Shown: positions 45,737-53,900 of the stretch, one piece after another
How the letters are laid out: every line of letters begins with the position of its first letter
Position numbering within the stretch: the stretch's first letter is position 1
Translations under genes and position numbers: made by a program
Notes under the pieces: model-generated
Database searches by the model: none
Seen by the model: only the letters and a program-made list of their open reading frames with translations
What the model was told of the DNA's origin: nothing
Source: Oribacterium sp. P6A1
Lineage (GTDB): Bacteria; Bacillota; Clostridia; Lachnospirales; Lachnospiraceae
Direction of reading: 5' to 3'
NCBI RefSeq assembly: GCF_000702885.1
Contig: NZ_JNKO01000016.1
Location: 1 to 64,000 of the forward strand
Length of the DNA: 64,000 nt

Positions 45737-46546
45737 ATGAATGAAAGAATAAAAAAAGCATATGAGAGCCGTCCTAAGGACTGGGTATGGCATGTTGCCA
45801 TCGCAGTTGTTGTGATCGGGCTTCTCATCTGGAGTTTAGGCGCCATGGAGACATCAGGTTCCACCAAGAATGGCGGAAAGATGGCTCTCAGCATACTTAA
45901 CGGTATCGTTCACCCGGATACTGAGCTGCTTTTCAATCTCGGTAAGGAAGGTGTTTTATATCTTCTTCTTGAGACTATATGTATCGCATTTATGGGTACG
46001 GTAGTGGGAGCGATTTTTTCGGTTCCGTTGGCTTTTCTGTCATCAAATAACCTGGCACCGAAGCCAATCGCCTTTATCGGTCGTATTCTCATTATGATCA
46101 TTCGTACAGTGCCGGCATTTGTTTATGGCCTTATGTTTATCAGAGTCACCGGCCCGGGACCTTTTGCAGGTCTTATGACCATGTCCGTTACATCCATAGG
46201 TATGGTTTCCAAAATGTATATTGAGGCTATTGAGGATCTGGATACAAAGATACTTGAGTCTCTTGATGCTATGGGATGTTCCACATGGCAGAAGATATTG
46301 TACGGAATACTCCCACAGCTTATGCCGAATTTTGCATCAACAGCAATTTATCGTTTCGATATAAACCTTCGTGATGCAACAGTTCTTGGACTTGTAGGAG
46401 CAGGTGGTATAGGTGCACCGCTTATCTTCGCCATGAATGCGTATCGTTGGAATGAGGCAGGTTCCATACTTATAGGACTTGTAGTGCTGGTTCTCATAGT
46501 TGAGTGGATCAGTACAAAGATTCGTGTCAAGCTGACAAGAGGTTAA
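45737..46546 (+). CDS. phnE: Phosphonate-type ABC transporter permease 2
   Basis: 269 aa second PhnE-type permease, related to the first. The matching blocks are IRTVPAFVYGLMFIRVTGPGPFAGL, ESLDAMGCSTWQKILYGILPQLMPNFASTAIYRFDINLRDATVLGLVGAGGIGAPL and the helix pattern. AAGGAGG lies 7 nt before the ATG, 12 nt after the first permease. The pair is old enough to differ greatly in sequence, so this is not a recent duplication. Confidence 0.9.
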   Translation: MNERIKKAYESRPKDWVWHVAIAVVVIGLLIWSLGAMETSGSTKNGGKMALSILNGIVHPDTELLFNLGKEGVLYLLLETICIAFMGTVVGAIFSVPLAFLSSNNLAPKPIAFIGRILIMIIRTVPAFVYGLMFIRVTGPGPFAGLMTMSVTSIGMVSKMYIEAIEDLDTKILESLDAMGCSTWQKILYGILPQLMPNFASTAIYRFDINLRDATVLGLVGAGGIGAPLIFAMNAYRWNEAGSILIGLVVLVLIVEWISTKIRVKLTRG

Positions 46547-46556
46547 TGTTTATGAT

Positions 46557-46587
46557 AAAGGACGGAGATTATTCTCCGTCCTTTGAC
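46557..46587 (+). terminator. Hairpin after phnE2
   Basis: AAAGGACGGAGA (46557-46568) pairs perfectly with TCTCCGTCCTTT (46573-46584). The U-tract is short, so readthrough into the nucleotidase gene is possible. Confidence 0.65.
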
Positions 46588-46691
46588 AATTTAAGATATA
46601 TTTTACAGAAGACTGTATAAGGTATTGAGCCAGCCGGGGCATTCAGGATGTCTATGGGAAACTCGTACCGGAAAAGAGATTTTTACTTATT

Positions 46692-48233
46692 ATGAAAAAA
46701 TTTGAGATTTACTATACATCGGATACCCACGGAAAGGTACTGCCGGTTGACTATGCAACGGGGGAGAAAAAAGCCTGCGGGTTGTTGAATATAGCTTCAG
46801 AACTTCAGAGGAAGAGGGATGAAGAGGATTCGGATATTCTTGTTATGGATGGTGGAGACAGCCTTCAGGGTACCCCAATGATTGCTTATTACCTTGAACA
46901 CAAGGATGAGTTTTCTGTGCATCCTGTAGCCGCAGCATTTAATGCCATGGGACTTGATTTTTATACTTTGGGCAATCATGATTTCAACTTCGGTTATGAC
47001 GTGATAAGAGATTATGTCAGAGCTATGGACGGAACTCTTCTTATGGCCAATGTTTTGGACTTAAGGGGAGAGATCAGTCATAAAAAATATGTTATATGTA
47101 CATTGAAAAACGGTCTCAGAGTAGGAGTGACCGGAGTAGTCACAGACTATGTTAATATCTGGGAGCTTCCGGAGCATCTTACAGAATTAAGAATCTCAGA
47201 TCCCATTGAAGCTGCCGGTGAGATGTATAAGGCGATGAAGGCTGAGGGCTGTGATATAACCGTGTGCATCTATCACGGAGGCTATGAGAAAGATCTGGTT
47301 ACTCACGAAAGCCTTTCCGATACAAGAGAAAATGTTGCATGTGAAATTGCTGAAAAGCTGAAATTTGACATACTTCTTACAGGACATCAGCATATGCCTG
47401 TTGATGGAATAGAGTTATCCGGTACCTGGAGTGTCCAGCCTCCGGCCAATGCGGAACAGTATATTCATCTTGAGGGAGAATACGAAGATAACAGACTTTT
47501 GTGCCGGTCTAAGCTGGTTGCGACAGGTGAAGAGACAGCGGCAAAGGTTGCTGAAAGTATAATGCCTCTTGAGGAGAGTGTGGAGAAATGGCTTGATAAG
47601 CCTGTAGGTGAATTTGATGAATGTATAGTTCCGGAAAACAAGCTGGAGATAGCCCTTCACGGAAGTAAGGTTGCAGCTCTTTTTAATCAGGTACAGCTAG
47701 AATCCGTTGCAGCTGATATTTCCTGTACAAGTATAGGAAATACGGAAATCGGTTTCAAGAAACAGGTCAGCATAAGAGATATTTATGCAGCGTATCCATT
47801 TTCAAATACTTCCCAGGTGAAAGAGATAACATTAGATGTACTGAAAGAAGCATTGGAGAGATGTGCTCAGTATCTTGAACTTGATGAGAATGGAAATCCA
47901 TATATTTCCGATGTTTTTATGAAGCCTAAGATAGAGCATTATAACTATGATTTTTACGCAGGACTGGATTATGCTTTTGATTTGAGAAGACCCGTTGGTG
48001 ACAGGGTTGTACGTTTGAGGATGCTTGACGGAACAGAACTTGTACCCGGAAAGAAGTACAGACTTGTAACATCAAATTACAGAGCTACAGGAACCGGCGG
48101 ATATGAAATGATCGGAAATTCAAAGACGGTTTTCTCTTCTGCAGACAATGTTCAGGATCTTCTTATTGAGTATGTGAAAAAGCATCCGAAATTGACGCTA
48201 CCTGAGAATTACAAATTTGAAGTGATATACTGA
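46692..48233 (+). CDS. 5'-nucleotidase / metallophosphoesterase (UshA-like), no signal peptide
   Basis: 513 aa two-domain enzyme. The metallophosphoesterase has SDTHG (10-14), GGDSLQG (54-60), GNHDFN (94-99) and LTGHQH. The C-terminal 5'-nucleotidase domain (about 315-513) ends with YRLVTSNYRATGTGGY. Family members release phosphate from nucleotides, usually at the cell surface after a signal peptide. This one starts MKKFEIYYTSDTHG with no signal, so it is probably cytoplasmic. It lies 145 nt after the PhnDCEE importer, which suggests it processes an imported phosphorylated compound; this is inference. Confidence 0.85.
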   Translation: MKKFEIYYTSDTHGKVLPVDYATGEKKACGLLNIASELQRKRDEEDSDILVMDGGDSLQGTPMIAYYLEHKDEFSVHPVAAAFNAMGLDFYTLGNHDFNFGYDVIRDYVRAMDGTLLMANVLDLRGEISHKKYVICTLKNGLRVGVTGVVTDYVNIWELPEHLTELRISDPIEAAGEMYKAMKAEGCDITVCIYHGGYEKDLVTHESLSDTRENVACEIAEKLKFDILLTGHQHMPVDGIELSGTWSVQPPANAEQYIHLEGEYEDNRLLCRSKLVATGEETAAKVAESIMPLEESVEKWLDKPVGEFDECIVPENKLEIALHGSKVAALFNQVQLESVAADISCTSIGNTEIGFKKQVSIRDIYAAYPFSNTSQVKEITLDVLKEALERCAQYLELDENGNPYISDVFMKPKIEHYNYDFYAGLDYAFDLRRPVGDRVVRLRMLDGTELVPGKKYRLVTSNYRATGTGGYEMIGNSKTVFSSADNVQDLLIEYVKKHPKLTLPENYKFEVIY

Positions 48234-48308
48234 GGATTTAAAATAAAAATAGATATTTTTCGATATTTATAGATATTTAACGATATTATAAATAAACATT
48301 TATCATGA

Positions 48309-48342
48309 GATAATGCAGGCGATTTTCGCCTGCATTATCTTA
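48309..48342. terminator. Bidirectional terminator between convergent genes
   Basis: GATAATGCAGGCGA (48309-48322) is complementary to TCGCCTGCATTATC (48326-48339), flanked by T/A-rich sequence. Confidence 0.7.
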
Positions 48343-48423
48343 TGGTTAAATTTAGAGTAGGTTCTGCCTGAGATAATATTGACTGACAATTACCGGATTG
48401 ATCTTAGTCTGGGGATAAGCGGT

Positions 48424-49275
48424 TCAGCAGATTCCTGCGGCTGACATTCTTGTAAAAGCATATCCAATCATTGCTTTTTTCCATATGTCATAAGCTTCCG
48501 GAGTGAGGTGCATAAAAGCGTCACTGCAGTAGGAAGGTTCAAGATCACCGTTACTGTTGGCTAAAAGATCCCCCAGATTTATATATCCCCATCCATAAGC
48601 AGCGGCATAGTTCTGCATTTTCATGTTGAGAGCTTTTATGTTGGCGCTGGTATAGGGGGCTCCGTTTTTTCCCGGATACATGTAGCTGGCGCCAAGGATG
48701 GTTACGTCAGAATCAGGAACATACTGTTGAAGCGTCTGAATAAGTTTTACATAGAGCTCCGGAGTATCGCTCCACTTTTGGTCTTTATATCCAAAGTGTA
48801 AATAGATATGGGTTGTTTCACCCGGATGATCTGCTGCCATGAGCTGAAGTGATTCCCAGACAGGACGCTTGGCACCTTTATACATGGGAGTTCCGGCATC
48901 TTCTATGGAAGCATCAAAAGCGGAGTGTACACAGAAACCGGGGTAGGCAAGACTCTGAAAATTACCCATCACCGGATCAGAAGAGTTCTTTAAGCATTGA
49001 AGTCCCCAGCCGCATCCTATGGAATCTCCTACGATAACGGAATTTTTGAAGTACTTGTACAGAAGGTCATTCTGCTCCAAAGTAGGAGTTTCTGCATAAA
49101 AATAAGTACCTGTGGGATTTGAAGCTGCTACTGCAGCTGAAACAGATATATCTCCTGCAGCGGCTGATGGAGTAAGCGCTGAAGAGTTTACATCGGCAAA
49201 TGCTGAAAAACCGGACAGGCTTATGAGGCCAGTAAGCAACAGTGAAGTGAGACAATTCTTAAAACACTTTTTCAT
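48424..49275 (-). CDS. Secreted SGNH/GDSL-type hydrolase-like protein (paralogue 1)
   Basis: 283 aa. A signal peptide (about 1-27) precedes an Ala/Ser-rich spacer, then a domain opening YKYFKNSVIVGDSIGCGWG, with the candidate nucleophile Ser85 in GDS. YLHFGYKDQ supplies a block III-like region, and DAFMHLTPEAY near the end gives Asp252 and His256 of a possible triad (spacing DxxxH, one residue wider than the usual DxxH). Such enzymes deacylate sugars or peptidoglycan in the wall; the substrate is unknown. AGGGGAT precedes the ATG. It is divergent from a clear paralogue. Confidence 0.75.
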   Translation of the reverse strand: MKKCFKNCLTSLLLTGLISLSGFSAFADVNSSALTPSAAAGDISVSAAVAASNPTGTYFYAETPTLEQNDLLYKYFKNSVIVGDSIGCGWGLQCLKNSSDPVMGNFQSLAYPGFCVHSAFDASIEDAGTPMYKGAKRPVWESLQLMAADHPGETTHIYLHFGYKDQKWSDTPELYVKLIQTLQQYVPDSDVTILGASYMYPGKNGAPYTSANIKALNMKMQNYAAAYGWGYINLGDLLANSNGDLEPSYCSDAFMHLTPEAYDIWKKAMIGYAFTRMSAAGIC

Positions 49276-49407
49276 AACGATCCCCTTTGTGGTTGATATA
49301 AATCAATTGTACCAAAAAATACTACTTATATATCGGCTGATATGACAATTGTTATAAATAATGACATTAATTGTAATTACTCCGATATAAAAAATCAGCC
49401 CGATTAA

Positions 49408-49416
49408 TGTTATAAT
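49408..49416 (+). promoter_or_regulatory. Extended -10 promoter of the 49450 gene
   Basis: TGTTATAAT (TGn plus perfect TATAAT) 34 nt before the start codon. No good -35 box is visible, as allowed for extended -10 promoters. Confidence 0.55.
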
Positions 49417-49449
49417 TCCGCTATAAATGTCTATTTAAAGGTGGTTGAT

Positions 49450-50388
49450 ATGAGTAAGAGACTTAAATTTTATTCTGCTGTACTTACAGTGGTGATGGCG
49501 GCAAATATGAGTGTGCCAGCACTTGCAGGAGTTAAGGCTTCCGGAGTAGAAGCTATAACAGAAGGAACAGTTCAGATGGGACCTGCAGTTGGAAATCCGG
49601 ATTATACTGCCGCAATGGAAAGTACTGCAGTAAATTCCGCAGATTCTTCTACGGCAGTAACAGAAACTGTATCAGGACCTTTGGCAGGCTCTCCAGCAGA
49701 GGAAGAAACGGGTCATACAGAGGATTACTATAAAAATCTTGATGTTTCCCAGCTTGATGCAGAACATCTTGGTATTCTGGATGAGTTCTTCAAAAATTCG
49801 GTGATCATAGGTGATTCTGTGGCTGAGAATTTTCAGCGGTACAATATGTCTACAGGAGCAGGAGATGTGGTGTGCAACAACTTCACTTCCCTTGCAGTGG
49901 CAGGCTACAGTATAAAGAAGGCATTGCTTCCGAATGATGGTTCAAATATCCATCCAATGATACAGGGTAAGAGATATCGTCTTCCTGAGGCTGTCAATAT
50001 GACAGGGGCAAAGCATGTGTACAGTTTCTTTGGATATAAGGATCTTAATGATGTGCAGGCTGCGGATAATTACGAGAGACTGCTTCAGGAGATAAAGGCT
50101 GCAAATCCGGAGGCGGATATCACAGTCATCAGTACGACTTATATGACAAAGAGCTTCCAGAATAAAGAGTATAATAATGATAAAGTTCGCACGCTTAATG
50201 AAGCCATGAAGTTAAAGTGCGCGAATAACGGCTGGGGATTTATAGATGTTCAGGATATAATGAGTGATGGTTCGGGAAACCTTCCTGATGAGTGGAGCAT
50301 CGATAAGCAGATACATTACAACTATCAGTATTATATATACTGGGTGAACGAAATGAAGAGATATGCTCTTGAAAAGCTTGGAATCTGA
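49450..50388 (+). CDS. Secreted SGNH/GDSL-type hydrolase-like protein (paralogue 2)
   Basis: 312 aa sister of the divergent protein. A signal peptide (about 1-26), a long Thr/Ser/Ala spacer (27-90), then LDEFFKNSVIIGDSVAENF with Ser123. YSFFGYKDLND corresponds to the YLHFGYKDQ block, and DKQIHYNYQYY (Asp285, His289) to the DAFMH end. VISTTYMTKS and WGFIDVQDIMSDGSGN also match the sister's ILGASYMYPG and WGYINLGDLLANSNGD. AAGGTGG lies 5 nt before the ATG. Intact site residues suggest both are active. Confidence 0.75.
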   Translation: MSKRLKFYSAVLTVVMAANMSVPALAGVKASGVEAITEGTVQMGPAVGNPDYTAAMESTAVNSADSSTAVTETVSGPLAGSPAEEETGHTEDYYKNLDVSQLDAEHLGILDEFFKNSVIIGDSVAENFQRYNMSTGAGDVVCNNFTSLAVAGYSIKKALLPNDGSNIHPMIQGKRYRLPEAVNMTGAKHVYSFFGYKDLNDVQAADNYERLLQEIKAANPEADITVISTTYMTKSFQNKEYNNDKVRTLNEAMKLKCANNGWGFIDVQDIMSDGSGNLPDEWSIDKQIHYNYQYYIYWVNEMKRYALEKLGI

Positions 50389-50507
50389 CAGTTAAGAGAG
50401 CAGAAAAAATTTACCCCGAAAAAGCTTTGTCAGCATATATGGGGCATTGCCGGATTGGATAAGTAAATGTACTACAGGAATTTTACAGGGTAAATACTCA
50501 CTAATAT

Positions 50508-50579
50508 AAAAACTCCGTTTCCGGAGAGTCGGATAAGCTTTAGGCTTTAGCCGGTTCTTTGGGAAACGGAGTTTTTTTA
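50508..50579. terminator. Bidirectional terminator before the ABC-F gene end
   Basis: AAAAACTCCGTTTCC (from about 50508) pairs with GGGAAACGGAGTTTTT (from about 50561), with T-tracts on both strands. It separates convergent genes. Confidence 0.8.
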
Positions 50580-50595
50580 TACCCTTAAACAGAAA

Positions 50596-52233
50596 TCAGT
50601 TATCGCTTGCATCATCCTCGGAAAGAGTGAAGGTGAATCTCTTCTTGATCTCTTCGTCAGAAGCAAGGTACTCGTCATAGGTTGTCATCTTATCGATGAG
50701 GTGGCCGTCTATGATCTCAAAGATACGGTTGGCTGTTGTCTCAACAACCTGATGGTCACGGGATGAGAAGATGATGACACCCGGGAAGTTCTTAAGACCG
50801 TCATTAAGAGCGGAGATAGACTCCATGTCAAGGTGATCGGTAGGCTCGTCCAGGATGATAACATTGGAACCTGAGATCATCATCTTACTGAGCATACATC
50901 TTACACGCTCACCACCGGAGAGAACGTTTACTTTTTTAAGACCGTCATCGCCCTTGAAAAGCATACGTCCGAGGTAGCCGCGGACAAACTGTGTGTCCTT
51001 GTCAGGGCTGTACTGGGTGAGCCATTCAACGATGGTATCCTCAGACTTGAATTCAGGTGTGTTGTCCTTAGGGAAGTAGGACTGGCTTGTGGTTACGCCC
51101 CACTTGTAGTCACCGCTGTCAGGCTCCATCTCACCGGAAAGAATCTGCATGAGAGTTGTCTTTGCAAGCTCGTTAGGACCTACAAGAGCGATCTTATCGG
51201 TACGGTTTACGATGAAGGAAATGTTATCGAGAACCTTTACGCCGTTAATTGTTTTTGAAAGATTCTTTACTTCAAGTACATCGTTTCCGATTTCTCTGTT
51301 TGGCTTAAATACGATGTAAGGATACTGTCTTGAGGATGGCTTGATGGTATCAAGCTCGATCTTCTCGAGAGCACGCTTACGGGATGTTGCCTGCTTTGAC
51401 TTGGAAGCATTGGCAGAGAAACGCTGGATGAATTCCTGCAGCTCCTTGATCTTCTCTTCCTTCTTGCGGTTTGCTTCCTTCTGCTGACGGACGATAAGCT
51501 GTGAAGACTCAAACCAGAAGTCGTAGTTTCCTGCGAAGACTGTTATCTTTCCGTAGTCGATGTCTGCGATGTTGGTACATACCTTATTAAGGAAGTAACG
51601 GTCATGGGATACAACGATGACTGTGTTCTCAAAGTTTATAAGGAACTCCTCAAGCCACTCGATAGAGTTGAGATCAAGGTGGTTGGTAGGCTCGTCCAGA
51701 AGAAGGATATCAGGGTTTCCGAAGAGAGCCTTGGCAAGGAGAACCTTAACCTTCTCTGAGCCCTTGAGCTCACTCATAAGCTTGTAATGAAGATCTGTAC
51801 CGATTCCGAGACCGTTAAGCATGGTTTCTGCATCAGCCTCTGCGTTCCAGCCGTCCATCTGTGCAAACTCCGACTCAAGCTCGGCTGCTCTCATACCATC
51901 CTCGTCTGAGAAGTCAGGCTTTGCATAGATAGCATCCTTTTCCTTCATAATGTCATAAAGGCGCTGGTTACCGCGGATAACAGTATCGATAACTGTGCAG
52001 TCGTCATACTTGAACTGGTCCTGCTCAAGGACACTTAAGCGCTGTCCCGGGGTCTTCGTGATCTCACCGCTTGTGGGCTCAAGTGCACCGCTGAGGATCT
52101 TAAGGAAGGTTGACTTTCCTGCACCGTTGGCACCGATGATGCCGTAGCAGTTACCTTCGGTAAACTTAATGTTGACATCTTCAAAGAGTGCCTTCTTGCC
52201 TACACGAAAGGTTATATTGTTTGCTGCAATCAT
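50596..52233 (-). CDS. ABC-F family ATP-binding protein with degenerate motifs
   Basis: 545 aa with two ATPase domains and no membrane segment. It is an ABC-F translation-factor relative, closest in feel to the YkpA/YbiT group. Domain 1: Walker A GANGAGKST, Walker B LLLDEPTNHLD, switch VSHDR; but the signature reads LKGSEK rather than LSGGEK. A charged linker (about 230-290) joins domain 2, whose Walker A is GPNELAKTT (missing the second Gly) while its signature LSGGERVR and Walker B ILDEPTDHLD are intact. Its switch is SSRDH. These changes suggest altered ATP use. The start is the ATG at 52233, 6 nt after AAAGGAG; a leader terminator precedes it. Confidence 0.85.
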   Translation of the reverse strand: MIAANNITFRVGKKALFEDVNIKFTEGNCYGIIGANGAGKSTFLKILSGALEPTSGEITKTPGQRLSVLEQDQFKYDDCTVIDTVIRGNQRLYDIMKEKDAIYAKPDFSDEDGMRAAELESEFAQMDGWNAEADAETMLNGLGIGTDLHYKLMSELKGSEKVKVLLAKALFGNPDILLLDEPTNHLDLNSIEWLEEFLINFENTVIVVSHDRYFLNKVCTNIADIDYGKITVFAGNYDFWFESSQLIVRQQKEANRKKEEKIKELQEFIQRFSANASKSKQATSRKRALEKIELDTIKPSSRQYPYIVFKPNREIGNDVLEVKNLSKTINGVKVLDNISFIVNRTDKIALVGPNELAKTTLMQILSGEMEPDSGDYKWGVTTSQSYFPKDNTPEFKSEDTIVEWLTQYSPDKDTQFVRGYLGRMLFKGDDGLKKVNVLSGGERVRCMLSKMMISGSNVIILDEPTDHLDMESISALNDGLKNFPGVIIFSSRDHQVVETTANRIFEIIDGHLIDKMTTYDEYLASDEEIKKRFTFTLSEDDASDN

Positions 52234-52261
52234 GAATTTCTCCTTTTCTTGTATCAATATG

Positions 52262-52291
52262 TAAAAAAAGAGTGGCTCGGAAGCCGCTCTT
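52262..52291 (-). terminator. Leader terminator (attenuator) of the ABC-F gene
   Basis: On the minus strand AAGAGCGGCT, loop TCCG, AGCCACTCTT, then seven T residues, lying between the promoter and the ABC-F ribosome site. Confidence 0.7.
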
Positions 52292-52311
52292 AAATGTCAT
52301 TAACCTTTAGA

Positions 52312-52340
52312 ATTATATCCGAGGAGCCTTATAAAAGCAA
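52312..52340 (-). promoter_or_regulatory. Promoter of the ABC-F gene
   Basis: Minus strand: TTGCTT (52340-52335), 17 nt, TATAAT (52317-52312). Transcription should start near 52305, about 70 nt before the start codon. Confidence 0.65.
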
Positions 52341-52494
52341 GGAATTTCGGGAAAATGCACTGTGGAGCAAATATAGTTACAGTTGAAGGTAATTTCGGGT
52401 AAGGGATTGTTTGGTATAAATCCCGGTATTTTATTGGAGAGTTTTTGAAAGAAAAAATGTAAATTTTTTGAATCAGATATAGTAATAAAACATT

Positions 52495-52524
52495 TTGCAG
52501 TATGAGATATACTGAAAATATAAT
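52495..52524 (+). promoter_or_regulatory. Promoter of the 52613 gene, with direct repeat
   Basis: TTGCAG (52495-52500), 18 nt, perfect TATAAT (52519-52524). AGTATGAGATAT occurs twice (52499-52510 and 52527-52538), 28 bp apart, bracketing the -10 box. Confidence 0.5.
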
Positions 52525-52612
52525 CAAGTATGAGATATGCAACTATCATTCGTCCAACAGAGTAGATTCTGTAATGGAGGGCAAATATTTTTTTATGTAT
52601 GAGAGGAAACAA

Positions 52613-53716
52613 ATGAAATTAAAGAGAATAAAACAGTTCATAACTGTGGCTTTGACAGGTGTTCTGACTATGTCAATGGGAGTCAATGTTTTTGCTTTTT
52701 ACAATACACCTGAAAGTATAAAGGGTATACATTCTTCACATATAAATATGATAGATGACATGGTGTCTCTCGGATGCAAACAGGTCATTTTCCAGTTTAA
52801 CGCCAGTTTTGTAAAGAATGAGCAGCAGATGAAGGCTTACGATGCGCTTATAGATGCTTACAATGCTGCAGACCTCACTGTTACCATGGGAGTTATGAAT
52901 GACTTTCAGGAGGGGGACGAGATAGTTCCCGTTCAGACACCTGCATCAAATCTATATCAGTTTAATACTCTGACTGAGGGAGGCGTGGCCAGAACCATGC
53001 AGGTTGCAGAGTCTCTTGCTTACAGATACAAGGATAGTGTTTCCAATTGGGTCATAGGTAACGAGATTAATAATCAGAGAGAATGGAACTATCTCGGAGT
53101 TGATGATATCAACACTTATGTTAAGGCCTATGCGGACAGCTTCCGTATTTTTTACAATGCCATAAAGGCATATAATCCGGATGCAAGAGTATTCATACCT
53201 TTTGACTATAACTGGACCCAGAATGGCGGGAGCATGTATTACGGATCCCGGGATGTGCTTGATCTTCTTAATGTCTATCTTGCTGATACAGATTATGGAA
53301 TCGCATGGCATCCTTACCCCCAGGATCTTTCAAATCCTGACTTTATGAATACTTCCAATCTTGCAACAGATGATATGAATTCACCTATAGTAAATCTCAA
53401 GAATCTGCATGTACTGACAGATTACATGCAGCAGGAGGGTATGCTCAGTCCAAACGGAACAGTCCGTCACCTTATACTTTCGGAACAGGGTTTCAGCTCG
53501 GTAATGGGAGAGGATGCTCAGGCTCTGGCGCTTATGCAGGCCTGGGAAAAGGTTAAGGAGAATCCTTATGTGGAAGCCTTTCTGTTAAGCCGGCTTGTGG
53601 ATGCTCCAAGTGAGGTGGCCCAGGGGTATGCTTTCGGACTTTGGAACTCAGACGGAGTCAGTGAGACAGCAACAACCAGAAAGCAGACATGGTACTACTA
53701 TCAGGCACTGAATTAA
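52613..53716 (+). CDS. Secreted glycoside-hydrolase-like TIM-barrel protein (DUF5722-like)
   Basis: 367 aa. A signal peptide (about 1-28) is followed by a single barrel-like domain. It has WVIGNEINNQREWNY, with Glu151 in the acid/base position of GH-A clan enzymes, and LILSEQGFSS, with Glu291 in the nucleophile position, plus IAWHPYPQDL between them. The overall pattern matches DUF5722 as I know it. The substrate is unknown, perhaps wall or capsular glycan. I start at the ATG at 52613, 6 nt after GAGAGG; the open frame begins at 52502 without a signal. It is monocistronic. Confidence 0.7.
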   Translation: MKLKRIKQFITVALTGVLTMSMGVNVFAFYNTPESIKGIHSSHINMIDDMVSLGCKQVIFQFNASFVKNEQQMKAYDALIDAYNAADLTVTMGVMNDFQEGDEIVPVQTPASNLYQFNTLTEGGVARTMQVAESLAYRYKDSVSNWVIGNEINNQREWNYLGVDDINTYVKAYADSFRIFYNAIKAYNPDARVFIPFDYNWTQNGGSMYYGSRDVLDLLNVYLADTDYGIAWHPYPQDLSNPDFMNTSNLATDDMNSPIVNLKNLHVLTDYMQQEGMLSPNGTVRHLILSEQGFSSVMGEDAQALALMQAWEKVKENPYVEAFLLSRLVDAPSEVAQGYAFGLWNSDGVSETATTRKQTWYYYQALN

Positions 53717-53846
53717 ACAGATTTGAGTGCCGTAATATACTCCTCTATAAATGCATGTTTTTCGCCGTTTATTTCTGACATACAGATGCAGATTTAATTG
53801 GCTCATAATATGTATCCGGTTGAGAATTGATTTTATGTATAACTAA

Positions 53847-53898
53847 AAGAGTCGTTCACACATATCGAAAACAATTGATATGTGTGAATGACTCTTGA
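53847..53898. terminator. Bidirectional terminator between convergent genes
   Basis: A 20-bp stem with one wobble, AAGAGTCGTTCACACATATC (53847-53866) with 53877-53896. The minus strand reads on into TTTTAG, and the plus strand into GATTTT. Confidence 0.85.
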
Positions 53899-53900
53899 TT

